Part shown: piece by piece, positions 27,074 to 35,579 of the stretch
How the letters are laid out: each line of letters opens with the position of its first letter
How positions within the stretch are numbered: the stretch's first letter is position 1
Source: Bacteroidales bacterium
Lineage (GTDB): Bacteria > Bacteroidota > Bacteroidia > Bacteroidales > P3
Length of the DNA: 64,000 nucleotides
Direction of reading: 5' to 3'
Assembly: GCA_017443265.1 (NCBI GenBank)
Contig: JAFSOU010000041.1
Location: forward strand, 1-64,000
The notes under the pieces: model-generated
What the model saw: only the letters and a program-made list of their open reading frames with translations
The model's database searches: none
Told to the model about the DNA's origin: nothing
Position numbers and translations under genes: made by a program

Positions 27074-28054
27074 TCAAGAGAGGCATTGGTTTTCTTGGCG
27101 TGCTTCTTCGAGCACCTGTTCGTATTCGGCGGGGGTGAGGTCGTTGTAGAAGAAATATACGGGGTTCACGCGTTTGCCGTTTTGTAGCACCTCGTAGTGC
27201 AGGTGTGGAGCTTGCGACAGTCCTGTGGTGCCCACATATCCCACCAGTTCGCCGCGTTTTATCTTTTTGCCCTGCACGGCTTTCACTTCATTCATGTGTG
27301 CATAGAGAGTCTTGAAGCCGTTGCCGTGGTTGATGACGCACACTATGCCGTAGCCCGCATATCCGTCGCCACGGCCTGCCACTTCCACCACGCCGTCGCC
27401 GGTGGCGTAGATGGGGGTGCCTTTTTTGGCGGCCATGTCGATGCCGGTGTGCATACGCGAGTAGTGGAGTATGGGGTGGTATCGCATTCCGAAGCCCGAC
27501 ACTATGTGGAAAGCGTTTTTGCGCATAGGCAGGATGGCGGGCATCGAGGCCATGTACTCCACTTTGTTTTTGGCAAGTTTATACACCTCGTCGAACGAGA
27601 GCGACTGCACGTACATGCGTTTGGTTATCTCGTCGAGACGCTGGTGTGTGGCGGTTATCTCCTCGGTGTTGTCGTAGCCTTGCAGATCGTTGTAGCGTTC
27701 CACGCCGCCGATGCCTGAGTTGCGCACCTCAGGGGCGATAGGTTCTGCCTCGAAAATGGTGCGGTAGATGTTGTCGTCGCGGTTTTCGAGGTCGGCTAGT
27801 TCTTCGGAGATGAGGTCCATGCGGCGGTTTATCTCGGCAAGCTGACGTTTGTACTGGACATTTTCGCGCTTCAGCCGTTTCTCCTTAGGGGAGTCTATCA
27901 GGCTGTAGCCCAGGAAAGTGAAAATGACGGCAAGCACCACTCCCAAGGCCACCGAGAAGGAAATCATCTTCAGACGGTCCTTGATGCTTACCTTCACTTT
28001 TTCGAACGTGAGGGTGTGCGGGTTGAATTTGTAGTTGTGCTTCTTTTTTGCCAT
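27074..28054 (-). CDS. M23-family peptidoglycan endopeptidase, membrane anchored
   Basis: 326 residues. A basic cytosolic N-terminus (MAKKKHNYKF...) leads to one membrane helix at about residues 34-55, then a coiled-coil of about 45 residues (EKRLKRENVQYKRQLAEINRRMDLISEELADLE), and a C-terminal LytM domain with HTGIDMA (HxxxD) and HLHYEV (HxH), so the zinc site is complete. Probably cleaves cross-links during growth or division. The start MAKKKH is preferred to an ATG nine codons upstream. RFG/REP-like sequence CGCCCCTTCGGGG lies just before it. Confidence 0.88.
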   Translation of the reverse strand: MAKKKHNYKFNPHTLTFEKVKVSIKDRLKMISFSVALGVVLAVIFTFLGYSLIDSPKEKRLKRENVQYKRQLAEINRRMDLISEELADLENRDDNIYRTIFEAEPIAPEVRNSGIGGVERYNDLQGYDNTEEITATHQRLDEITKRMYVQSLSFDEVYKLAKNKVEYMASMPAILPMRKNAFHIVSGFGMRYHPILHYSRMHTGIDMAAKKGTPIYATGDGVVEVAGRGDGYAGYGIVCVINHGNGFKTLYAHMNEVKAVQGKKIKRGELVGYVGTTGLSQAPHLHYEVLQNGKRVNPVYFFYNDLTPAEYEQVLEEARQENQCLS

Positions 28055-28183
28055 TGTTTTCTTTTTTACGGGTGCTGACACCCCCGTTTGTATTCTGTCG
28101 CCCCTTCGGGGCTAGCGACCTAAACAAAAGACTAACGACGAGTGTCGTTTTTTATTGTTTGGGAAGTGGAAAAATGGTGTTTG

Positions 28184-28675
28184 TTATTTCTCAAACTCCT
28201 GATATTCGAGGTTTTTGGGTTTGCCGTTGTCGATGTCGAAGCGCACGAGGGTGGCTTTTTGGTGGAACCCCAGATGTCCGCAGGCGCCGGGGTTTATGTG
28301 CAGCAGGTTGCGCTTTTCGTCGTACATAATGCGCAGTATGTGCGAGTGTCCGGCCACGAAGATGTTGGGTTTTTCTTTGTCGAGGAGCGGCAGCACAACA
28401 CGTTCGTAGTGGCCGGGATAGCCCCCTATGTGAGTCATCAGCACTTTGGCTCCTTCGCAGTTGAAGAGCTGGTTTTGGGGTATCTGGTAGCGCAGGTCGT
28501 AACCGTCGCAGTTGCCGTACACAGCTGTTACAGGCTTGAAATCCTGCAGGGTGTTGTAGGTTTCGAGGTTGCCGATGTCGCCGGCGTGCCAAAGCTCGTC
28601 GCAGTCCTTGAAAAAAGTGAAAACCTGTTTGGGTATAAAGCAGTGTGTGTCAGATAGTACGCCGATTTTTTTCAT
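28184..28675 (-). CDS. YfcE/MJ0936-type metallophosphodiesterase
   Basis: 163 residues. It shows the calcineurin-like metal-binding motifs: SDTH, WHAGDIGN, YGNCD, THIGGYPG and AGHSHI. The size and the lack of any extra domain match the YfcE phosphodiesterase family, which hydrolyses phosphodiester model substrates; the physiological substrate is unclear. A TATTTTTG box (28702-28709, minus strand) lies 27 bases upstream. Confidence 0.87.
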   Translation of the reverse strand: MKKIGVLSDTHCFIPKQVFTFFKDCDELWHAGDIGNLETYNTLQDFKPVTAVYGNCDGYDLRYQIPQNQLFNCEGAKVLMTHIGGYPGHYERVVLPLLDKEKPNIFVAGHSHILRIMYDEKRNLLHINPGACGHLGFHQKATLVRFDIDNGKPKNLEYQEFEK

Positions 28676-28806
28676 GGTAAATGGATGTTTGTTAGTTGGT
28701 GCAAAAATACGAAAAAGTTGGCAGAAAACGCCGATACATATAATAAAAAAGGAGTGTGAGCGTTTTTACATTTTTGCACTGATACACTTTTTATTCCTAC
28801 ACAGCG

Positions 28807-29709
28807 ATGAACGCCAAGAAAATATTGCCCTATCTGCTTGTTACCTGTGCCGTAGGCATGTGGGGCGTGTCGTTTGTGCTCACCAAGGCCATTTTCAACT
28901 CCGACGCCCACTACACCGCGTCGATCATCGTCTTTTTCCGGCTGCTGTTCTCGGTGGTGATTTTTGTCCCTATATTGTTCGTTGTCAAGAAGGTGCGAAA
29001 GATTCAGAAAGGCGACCTCAAGTATTTCCTCGGCTTGGCGCTGATGGAGCCGTTTTTGTATTTTTTGTGCGAAAACACCGGTTTGCAGTACATCTCCAGC
29101 GGCTTGGCGTCGATGATAATAGGCTTGATACCGGTGTTTGTCCCTTTCGGAATGCTGATAGCCTACAGGGAGCGCATCGCGCCGATGAACATAGTGGGTG
29201 GGCTGGTGTCGCTTTTGGGCATTGCCACTATGATTATGGGCAGCGGTGCCAGTATGGGCAGCGAGCTGAGAGGCATACTGCTGCTTTTCACGGCTGTGTT
29301 TATCACGGTGTTCTACTCGTTGATATTGAATAAGATAGTGGACAAGTACCCGCCTATGACCATCACCGTTTATCAGAACGTGATAGGCATTGTATATTTC
29401 CTTCCGCTGCTGCTATTCAACATCCCCAACCTGCAGGCAATCCATTTCACTGCAAGTGCCGTGGGCTGTATTGCAGCGCTGGGCGTGGGCTGTTCCACTT
29501 TGTCGTACGTGTTTTTCTATTACGGCATCCGCCGGATGGGGGCGTCGAGTGTGTTTGTGTTCAGCAACGCCACGCCCGTGTTTACTATGATTTTTGCCTG
29601 CGCCATAGGGCAGGAGAGCCTCACGCTGCTCAAGGTGGCGGGGATGGTGGTGGCCATAGCGGGCGTTTCCATAGCACAGATTAAAAGAAAGGGCAATGTC
29701 CCACAATAA
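28807..29709 (+). CDS. EamA/DMT-family transporter
   Basis: 300 residues with ten hydrophobic helices in two similar halves (first half GMWGVSFVLTKAIF, second half VGCSTLSYVFFYYGIRRMGASSVFVFSNATPVFTMIFA). This is the EamA drug/metabolite transporter fold, used for export of small metabolites or uptake of amino acids and nucleosides. Substrate cannot be predicted. The next gene starts 22 bases later. Confidence 0.88.
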   Translation: MNAKKILPYLLVTCAVGMWGVSFVLTKAIFNSDAHYTASIIVFFRLLFSVVIFVPILFVVKKVRKIQKGDLKYFLGLALMEPFLYFLCENTGLQYISSGLASMIIGLIPVFVPFGMLIAYRERIAPMNIVGGLVSLLGIATMIMGSGASMGSELRGILLLFTAVFITVFYSLILNKIVDKYPPMTITVYQNVIGIVYFLPLLLFNIPNLQAIHFTASAVGCIAALGVGCSTLSYVFFYYGIRRMGASSVFVFSNATPVFTMIFACAIGQESLTLLKVAGMVVAIAGVSIAQIKRKGNVPQ

Positions 29710-29731
29710 ATAAAAAAAGTCGCCGTTAATT

Positions 29732-30646
29732 ATGACTATGAACAAAAACATTATATTGACAAGTATTGCCGCACTGCTGTTGTGCTTTTCGTGCAACAAG
29801 TTCGAGGGCGACCAGACAGTGCCGGCCTTTATCTCGGTGGATGGCATCGATGTGGCCAACGACCCGCACAATTCCATATCGAACTATTCGGGCTGTTTCA
29901 CCTCCAACATCGACGCGGTGCAGATTACCGTTGGCAACTCGCAGGAGAACCACGTGCTTGGCGTTTTCACCTTGCCGTGCCGTGTGCCGGTGCTGCGCAG
30001 CGGCAAATACAACATAAAGCTGAAACCCGTGATAAAATACAACGGCATTGCCGCCACGCGCAACAGCTATCCTTTTTACCGCGACATAACGATTAAGGAC
30101 CAGACACTGGAACCCGAAAGATGCCTCGAACTCGGCAACCGCACCACCTACTACGACAGTACAGGATTTTTCCGTAAGGTGTGGGAGGAATATTTCGAAC
30201 CTGAGATACCCACCCTGTCGTTGCCCGACACCATTGTGAAACGCGTTACCTCGCCCGACACCGTGCGCAGCGACCGCGGCTGCGGGGCGGTGTACCTGAA
30301 ATCCGACCAAACTGCTGTAACCTTCATCTCCAACGAGGAATTTACAGTAAACAACAACGGGGCACTGTTTCTCGAACTCGACTACTGGACCAACGTGCCG
30401 CTGAGCGTGGGACTGTGCAGCCGCACCAGCCTCAACTCTAAATATGAGACCTACTACGCCATCCAGCTTTTTCCCAATTTCGACAAAGGTTGGAACAAAA
30501 TATACATACAGCTGGGCAAGCTGTGGAGCCAGTTCAGCTACTACAAACAATTCCACATTGCTTTCCAAGCTTTGAACAACAACGGCATCGAAGGCAAAGT
30601 GTATATCGACAACATAAAACTAACAGCATACAAAGACCTTAAATAG
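29732..30646 (+). CDS. hypothetical lipoprotein
   Basis: 304 residues (or two fewer if the second Met is used). A lipoprotein signal ends at LLCFSCNKFEGD. The mature part is beta-rich and Ser/Thr-rich and closes with a jelly-roll-like pattern (ALFLELDYWTNVPLSVGL, WNKIYIQLGKLWSQF, IEGKVYIDNIKLTAYK) as seen in carbohydrate-binding-like domains. No named family is recognised. The stop overlaps the possible GTG start of the downstream sugar transferase, so the two are translationally linked; this hints at a function at the envelope. Confidence 0.65.
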   Translation: MTMNKNIILTSIAALLLCFSCNKFEGDQTVPAFISVDGIDVANDPHNSISNYSGCFTSNIDAVQITVGNSQENHVLGVFTLPCRVPVLRSGKYNIKLKPVIKYNGIAATRNSYPFYRDITIKDQTLEPERCLELGNRTTYYDSTGFFRKVWEEYFEPEIPTLSLPDTIVKRVTSPDTVRSDRGCGAVYLKSDQTAVTFISNEEFTVNNNGALFLELDYWTNVPLSVGLCSRTSLNSKYETYYAIQLFPNFDKGWNKIYIQLGKLWSQFSYYKQFHIAFQALNNNGIEGKVYIDNIKLTAYKDLK

Positions 30647-30648
30647 TG

Positions 30649-32064
30649 ATGAACAAAAAAGTGCAGATAGCCAAGTATGTGATTGCCGATTTTATCGGAA
30701 CGGCACTGGCATGGGCGGCCTTTTTCCTTTTCCGCAAGACGGTGGTGGAAAATGTGACCTGCTCGGAGCTTGGCAATGCGCTGCACGACAGTAACTTGTG
30801 GTTGGGGCTGCTGCTTATGCCGCTTTCGTGGATAGCACTTTACGCCATACAGGGCACCTACCGCAACGTGTTCCGCAAATCGCGACTCAACGAGCTGAAA
30901 CAGACGCTGTTGGCCACCCTCATCGGCTCGGTGGTGATTTTCTTCGTGCTGCTGCTCGACGACCGCATCACTTCGTACAAATACTACTATCTGCTGTTTC
31001 TGGTACTGTTCGGACTGCAGTTTTTCTTCACCTATTTCCCACGGCTGGTCATCACCACACGCACCGTGCGCCACATACACTCGCGCAAAATCGGTTTCAA
31101 CACCCTGCTGATAGGCAACGGCGAGAAAGCTTGGAAGATTTTTCAGGAGGTTGAAAATCAGGAGATTTCGGCAGGAAACTTTTTCAAAGGCTATATCACC
31201 ATGAACGAAAGTGCCGACCCGCAGCTGGCCGAGGCGCTGCCCTGCTTGGGCAGTATGGACAACGTGGGACAGGTTATCGACGACAACGCCATAGAGGAGG
31301 TGATTATAGCCGTGGAGAAATGCGAACGGTCGATGCTCTCCACCATCATCAACCTGCTGTCCGCCAAGGAGGTGCTGATAAAGATAACCCCCGAAATACG
31401 CGACATCATCTTCGGCTCGGTAAAGATTACCTCCATTTTCCATTCGCCGCTCATCATTATCGACACCCGATTGATGAAGGAGTGGCAGTACAGTGTGAAA
31501 CGTATTATGGATGTGGTGATTGCGGCTTTGGCAATGATACTGCTCTCGCCGGTGTATCTTATTACCGCCCTGATAGTCAAGACCACTTCGAAAGGCAGTG
31601 TGTTCTACTCGCAGGAGCGTATCGGACTGGGCGGCAAGCCGTTCCGTATGCACAAATTCCGTTCGATGTACACCGACGCCGAAAAAGCCGGACCTATGCT
31701 TTCGAGCGACAACGACCCGCGTATCACTCCTTTCGGACGTTTTATGCGCAAGGTGCGATTGGACGAGATTCCGCAGTTCTACAACGTGCTGAAAGGCACC
31801 ATGTCGCTGGTGGGGCCGCGTCCCGAACGGCAATACTACATCGACCAGATTGTGCAACGCGCCCCCGAATATCTGCTTCTGCACAAGGTGAAACCCGGCA
31901 TCACGTCGTGGGGACAGGTGAAATACGGCTACGCCGAGAATGTGGACCAGATGGTGGAACGTATGCGCTACGACCTGCTCTACCTCGAAAATATGTCCAT
32001 CACCACCGACATCAAAATTCTGCTCTATACCGCCATTATCATAGTGCAGGGGAGAGGGAAGTGA
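30649..32064 (+). CDS. polyprenyl-phosphate sugar-1-phosphate transferase (WcaJ/PglC-like, long form)
   Basis: 471 residues. Four N-terminal membrane helices, a Rossmann-like CoA-binding-type domain (IGFNTLLIGNGEKAWKIFQEV), and a C-terminal bacterial sugar transferase domain from about residue 280: VKRIMDVVIAALAMILLSPVYL, KGSVFYSQERIG, FRMHKFRSMYTDAE, VRLDEIPQFYNVLKGTMSLVGPRPE and KPGITSWGQVKYGY. It transfers a sugar phosphate from UDP-sugar to undecaprenyl phosphate, the first membrane step of capsule, exopolysaccharide or O-antigen. The ATG follows an adjacent GTG. No other glycan gene follows. Confidence 0.9.
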   Translation: MNKKVQIAKYVIADFIGTALAWAAFFLFRKTVVENVTCSELGNALHDSNLWLGLLLMPLSWIALYAIQGTYRNVFRKSRLNELKQTLLATLIGSVVIFFVLLLDDRITSYKYYYLLFLVLFGLQFFFTYFPRLVITTRTVRHIHSRKIGFNTLLIGNGEKAWKIFQEVENQEISAGNFFKGYITMNESADPQLAEALPCLGSMDNVGQVIDDNAIEEVIIAVEKCERSMLSTIINLLSAKEVLIKITPEIRDIIFGSVKITSIFHSPLIIIDTRLMKEWQYSVKRIMDVVIAALAMILLSPVYLITALIVKTTSKGSVFYSQERIGLGGKPFRMHKFRSMYTDAEKAGPMLSSDNDPRITPFGRFMRKVRLDEIPQFYNVLKGTMSLVGPRPERQYYIDQIVQRAPEYLLLHKVKPGITSWGQVKYGYAENVDQMVERMRYDLLYLENMSITTDIKILLYTAIIIVQGRGK

Positions 32065-32157
32065 GTTGGGAGTTAGGAGTTAGGAGTTAGGAATTAGTAA
32101 TTTTTTTCAGAAAGTCTGTCAATCCGAAAATCTGAAAATCTGAAAGTCCGAAAGTCT

Positions 32158-32637
32158 TCACTTCACATCGGTTTCCACGGCTTTTTTCGACCATAGGCGT
32201 AGGAATTTGGCCACGCGTTTGGGGTTGTAGCCTTTGCCCTCCTCCAGCGACTCCGACTCCTGTATGTGGATAGGCCGTCCCTCGCTGTTGAGCACCACGA
32301 ACACGGGGTAGCCGAAGCGTCCGGGGTTGCCAAGAAAACGCATGGCCTCGAGGTTTTTGTTGGCTTTGGAGTAGTTTACGTGTATATAAATGTAGTTTTC
32401 GGCCATGAGCGGGGCCACAAGGCTGTCGTTGACGGCGAACTGCGCAAACCGCAGGCACCACGGACACCAGTTGCCTCCCACCTGACACATCACATATCGG
32501 TTGCTCGTTTTTGCCTCGGCCACGGCGGAGCGTATCTGCTCCATGGCGTCGATGGTTTCGTCGTAGGGTTTTTGCTGGGCAGTGGCCGCACTTGCAGCAC
32601 AGAGGATGATGGCTATTGTTATGAGCGCTTTTTTCAT
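32158..32637 (-). CDS. periplasmic thioredoxin-fold protein
   Basis: 159 residues. A signal peptide (MKKALITIAIILCAASAATA) is followed by a thioredoxin-like domain with the active site WCPWC in MCQVGGNWCPWCLRFAQF, and a cis-proline segment FGYPVFVVLN. It is of the small DUF255/thioredoxin_7-like sort and may reduce or chaperone exported proteins. It is preceded by a TATATTTG promoter box and by one copy of the 75-base palindromic repeat. Confidence 0.82.
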   Translation of the reverse strand: MKKALITIAIILCAASAATAQQKPYDETIDAMEQIRSAVAEAKTSNRYVMCQVGGNWCPWCLRFAQFAVNDSLVAPLMAENYIYIHVNYSKANKNLEAMRFLGNPGRFGYPVFVVLNSEGRPIHIQESESLEEGKGYNPKRVAKFLRLWSKKAVETDVK

Positions 32638-32702
32638 TGATTTGAGGGTTAATTTGTTGGTATATAAATAATTGTGTTGTGTCTTGACCGTTTTTTCAAC
32701 TG

Positions 32703-32710
32703 CAAATATA
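32703..32710 (-). promoter_or_regulatory. putative -7 box (TATATTTG) of the thioredoxin-like gene
   Basis: TATATTTG on the minus strand; an upstream TTG is 18 bases away, at the edge of the palindromic repeat. Confidence 0.65.
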
Positions 32711-32726
32711 CGATTTTTTTTGCCAT

Positions 32727-32800
32727 TTCAATTCGCCAAATTTATATGAACTCGGGGAATACAATCGCCAAATTTATACGAATTTGGGGATTTAGGGTAA
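32727..32800. repeat. palindromic repeat unit, left copy
   Basis: Contains two imperfect palindromes of the form CCAAATTTATRYGAATTTGG, each followed by GGGA(A/T). It matches the unit at 33986-34056 in the same orientation over about 75 bases. It lies between the AAA_14 stop and the thioredoxin promoter. Confidence 0.75.
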
Positions 32801-32824
32801 AAGGGATGTGTTTTTTTCCATGTG

Positions 32825-33943
32825 CTACGATACAAAATCGACATAGTTTTCGGGGGAAATAATCTTAAAATCGGCATCGGGATAGTTTTCTGAAAAAGAT
32901 TTTGGCAGCTTAGGCTTTTTGTTTCCCATTTTGAACTCGAAAGCAGTGAGTTTACCATCCATTTCCTCTACAAGGTCTATTTCCTGTTGTTGCAATGTGC
33001 GCCAGAAATACATCTGTGCATAGCTTTGGCGGAAAGCGTTGCGTTTTACACGTTCGCTTATCATCATATTTTCCCACAGGGCGCCTGCATCGTTGCGGAG
33101 CTCCAGCGGGGCGAAATTGGATATCAGTGCGTTGCGGATGCCATTGTCGTAAAAATATATCTTGCGACCGCGTTTGAGCTCGGTGCGCATATTGCGGTTG
33201 TAGGCTCTGAGGCGGAACACCACATAGCATTTTTCAAGCATGTCGATATAACTTTCCACCGTTGCTTTGTCAACGCCAATCAGCCGCGAAAGCTCGTTGT
33301 ACGACACTTCGCTGCCTATCTGCAGTGCCAGAGCCTGAACCAGTTTCTGTAATATTTCGGGTTTCTTTACGCCTCGGTACTCAAGCAGGTCGCGGTACAG
33401 ATAGTTGTTGGCAAGATTTAGGAGTGTTTTTTTTGCGTCGTTCGGACGTGTTACCACTTCGGGATACATCCCGTATATCATTCTTTGTTTAAGCAGACGG
33501 TTTTCCTCGAGTTGCGAAGTGTCAATAATCAGTTCGTGAATTGATAGCGGAAACAGCTGATACTCAAACAATCGTCCTGTGGCAGGCTCGTTAATCTCGT
33601 TGGCAAGAGCAAAGGATGCCGAGCCGGTAACAAGAACTTGGACAGACAAGTTCAAATCGGCAATCATTTTCAGGGACAGACCGATGTTTTTGACTTTTTG
33701 AGCCTCGTCAATTACCACTATTTTGTGATTGTCGATCAGTTGCTTTAGCTCCGTCGAAGTTTTGTTTTCGAGCAAGTTGCGGGCATCGTAGTTGTCGCAA
33801 TTTAGGACAAGAGCATTATTAAATTCGCTGGTTAGTTCGCGAAACAGTGTGGTTTTCCCCACCTGTCGCGCACCCATAAGAACTAGTATTTTGCCTTTGT
33901 AAAAGTCGTTTTTGATTATTTGTCCAATGTCTCGTTGTATCAT
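32825..33943 (-). CDS. AAA_14/DUF4143 ATPase
   Basis: 372 residues. Walker A GARQVGKTT near residue 28-36, Walker B KIVVIDEAQKVK, sensor VLVTGSASFAL, then a winged-helix-like part (SEVSYNELSRLIGVDKATVESYIDMLEKCYVVFRL) and a C-terminal DUF4143 domain ending in a nuclease-like fold (QQQEIDLVEEMDGKLTAFEFKMGNKK) with the E-D-ExK spacing of PD-(D/E)XK proteins. This very common family has no settled role. It is flanked by two direct copies of a palindromic repeat, the right copy overlapping its own -33 region. Confidence 0.88.
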   Translation of the reverse strand: MIQRDIGQIIKNDFYKGKILVLMGARQVGKTTLFRELTSEFNNALVLNCDNYDARNLLENKTSTELKQLIDNHKIVVIDEAQKVKNIGLSLKMIADLNLSVQVLVTGSASFALANEINEPATGRLFEYQLFPLSIHELIIDTSQLEENRLLKQRMIYGMYPEVVTRPNDAKKTLLNLANNYLYRDLLEYRGVKKPEILQKLVQALALQIGSEVSYNELSRLIGVDKATVESYIDMLEKCYVVFRLRAYNRNMRTELKRGRKIYFYDNGIRNALISNFAPLELRNDAGALWENMMISERVKRNAFRQSYAQMYFWRTLQQQEIDLVEEMDGKLTAFEFKMGNKKPKLPKSFSENYPDADFKIISPENYVDFVS

Positions 33944-33966
33944 AATTGAAGTATTTTTTTACGCTG

Positions 33967-33998
33967 CAAAGTTACGACTTTTTTTTCAATTCGCCAAA
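33967..33998 (-). promoter_or_regulatory. promoter of the AAA_14 gene with overlapping palindrome
   Basis: TTTG at 33998-33995 (minus strand), 20 bases, TAACTTTG at 33974-33967. The -33 TTTG is part of the palindrome CCAAATTTATGCGAATTTGG, so a protein bound there would directly block or contact RNA polymerase. Confidence 0.75.
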
Positions 33999-34056
33999 TT
34001 TATGCGAATTTGGGGAATGCAATCTCCAAATTTATGCGAATTTGGGGATTTGGGTG
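33986..34056. repeat. palindromic repeat unit, right copy
   Basis: Two palindromes CCAAATTTATGCGAATTTGG about 36 bases apart, each followed by GGGA(A/T). It is the better conserved of the two copies that bracket the AAA_14 gene. Confidence 0.78.
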
Positions 34057-34119
34057 TGGAAATTGTGTGAAAAGACAATTTCGTTGGCCAGTTTGAGGAT
34101 TTTTTTATGAAAAAACCAG

Positions 34120-34260
34120 GGCGACACCTTCCACTGCGACCGTTTTATCCTCAACCAACCGCTGTATATCGACAACATGGTCCATAACGGCATGCCCCCT
34201 GTTATGTTTGTGGTGGGCAAAAAAGGCGGACTTACCAAGATAGAGATATCGCAGAAATAG
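34120..34260 (+). pseudogene. 3' fragment of a regulator-like gene related to the one at 55305-55886
   Basis: The frame reads GDTFHCDRFILNQPLYIDNM, then a V-H-N-G-M-P-P segment and GKKGGLTKIEISQK, ending at the TAG 34258-34260. It aligns residue for residue with the last 46 residues of the intact protein at 55305-55886 (GDTFRCERFIIGEPLYINNL...GKKGGLTQVELNSG). An in-frame TGA at 34108-34110 and the lack of any upstream part show that it is a remnant. It marks the left edge of the accessory region, as the intact copy marks the right. Confidence 0.85.
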
Positions 34261-34298
34261 TCTGTTGCAATATTTTCAGCACATTTTAGTTATTGTGG

Positions 34299-34538
34299 TT
34301 ATGGAAGATTTCTTGCATACCACGCCCGTACTGTGAAAGCACCTCCGCCGAGCCTCTTTATGCCCGTGTTCCTGTCCGCTATCTCCCCCATAGTGTCCAC
34401 TATGGTCGCACGGAGTTTGTCATCAAGTTCCGCACGGCGGATTTTAAGACGTTCCATCTCGTCACGTATATCCTCAACGACGGACGCCGAGTCCCGCCCA
34501 CTGCAAAAGTTTTCAAACGAATCCTTATTATTTGTCAT
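34299..34538 (-). CDS. small hypothetical protein, helical
   Basis: 79 residues, charged and helical (SVVEDIRDEMERLKIRRAELDDKLRATIVDTMGEIADRN looks like a coiled coil), ending in GIKRLGGGAFTVRAWYARNLP. It has no shared N-terminal motif. Its ATG overlaps the stop of the upstream gene by four bases, so it is translationally coupled and is the last gene of the minus-strand array. Confidence 0.6.
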   Translation of the reverse strand: MTNNKDSFENFCSGRDSASVVEDIRDEMERLKIRRAELDDKLRATIVDTMGEIADRNTGIKRLGGGAFTVRAWYARNLP

Positions 34539-35044
34539 CTCTCAATTTTTGTATCTACAAAAGTGTTTTTCAAATACTCGTCAATCGACAACGTATTGTC
34601 ACAAATCAGTTCTATAAGACTATGAATGCCTTTGGCAAAGCCCCCCACCACCTCTTCTCTTTGTACGACGTCGTCTATCCCTTCGGCAGAGAACTTGTCC
34701 GCAATTATCCTCAATATCATTTCGGGCTTGTCGTAGTCGTAGTCTTGGACAAACATCCTTTCGAGTGTCTGCCTCTTGTCCCCGCCCTTTACGTCAAGCA
34801 TCTTGAGGTTTTTTATCACCGCCGACAACTCTATCTGCCAATGTATGAAATTCTCCGACTCCCCGTCAAACAAACGGCAATATTCACATAGGCACCAGTT
34901 TTCCACAAGCACGAAACGCAAGGCATCCGCTCTCTCACGATACCTTTTGAGAGGGATTGCCATCTCATTAGGACTTGCAAAATCCCCTACTAAACCCTCC
35001 GTATTCCCGTGTAATAGTTTGCGGTACTCCTCAAACGTAACCAT
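34535..35044 (-). CDS. array protein with MxTFEEY N-terminus, unknown function
   Basis: 169 residues. Begins MVTFEEYRKLLHGNTEG, a variant of the array signature. The body is mostly helical and acidic (PLKRYRERADALRFVLVENWCLCEYCRLFDGESENFIHWQIELSAVIKNLKML), with a CxxxC pair, and is not recognised. The leader ACAAATATTATG is shared with other members of the array. It is followed by the small coupled gene at 34299. Confidence 0.65.
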   Translation of the reverse strand: MVTFEEYRKLLHGNTEGLVGDFASPNEMAIPLKRYRERADALRFVLVENWCLCEYCRLFDGESENFIHWQIELSAVIKNLKMLDVKGGDKRQTLERMFVQDYDYDKPEMILRIIADKFSAEGIDDVVQREEVVGGFAKGIHSLIELICDNTLSIDEYLKNTFVDTKIER

Positions 35045-35060
35045 AATATTTGTTTTTTAG

Positions 35061-35531
35061 TTAGATATTCCTACTTATCCCCCCCTGTGCGTTCACGCCA
35101 GGTCTTTTAAATGCCCGTTTGAGCCTCGTCCAAAGGGAGATTTTCTTCTCGAAGGAAACGCAGGTCTCCGAGTTGGGCGTGCCGTTGAGTATTTCACGGG
35201 CGTCCTTGCAATATTCATACTGCGTCTCGCCCGTCTCGTAATTCGTGCAGCCGACACGCCTGCACCTCAAGACCTCGAACGGACCGCCTATCGGGGCAGC
35301 CTCCACCTTACAATGCCTGCAACGGACGCAGAATTGTCTCTCTTGAGGTTTCGGCTCGTCGGGGAGGGACTTCACAAAAACCAGGAAATCTATGAGACAC
35401 CACTTCTTCAGACCTGCCTCCCTTCTGAAACCCGTACCATAACGAAGGCGGTCTTCACTTATTCCGTCATATATCTCAATGAGTCTGTCCAACTCGTTCT
35501 TTATCGCTGATAATTTTTCCTTGTCAGTCAT
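35061..35531 (-). CDS. hypothetical protein with cysteine-rich (zinc-ribbon-like) centre
   Basis: 156 residues from MTDKEKLSAIKNELDRLIEIYDG. The N-terminal half is helical and resembles small Bacteroides phage/plasmid proteins. The centre has CVRCRHC, then CRRVGC, later EYC and SETC, and could bind zinc. It lacks the MITF signature. The conserved box TTTTTGCTATATTATA lies 23-38 bases upstream. I chose the ATG at 35531, since the longer frame reads through that box region. Confidence 0.55.
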   Translation of the reverse strand: MTDKEKLSAIKNELDRLIEIYDGISEDRLRYGTGFRREAGLKKWCLIDFLVFVKSLPDEPKPQERQFCVRCRHCKVEAAPIGGPFEVLRCRRVGCTNYETGETQYEYCKDAREILNGTPNSETCVSFEKKISLWTRLKRAFKRPGVNAQGGISRNI

Positions 35532-35579
35532 ATCTGATGTTTTTCGATACAACTATAATATAGCAAAAAACGAATTGTT

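Noticed and set aside
32727-34056. Insertion sequence carrying the AAA_14 ATPase
   Set aside because: No transposase or target-site duplication; the flanking copies are direct repeats in promoter position, so a regulatory or recombination origin is more likely.
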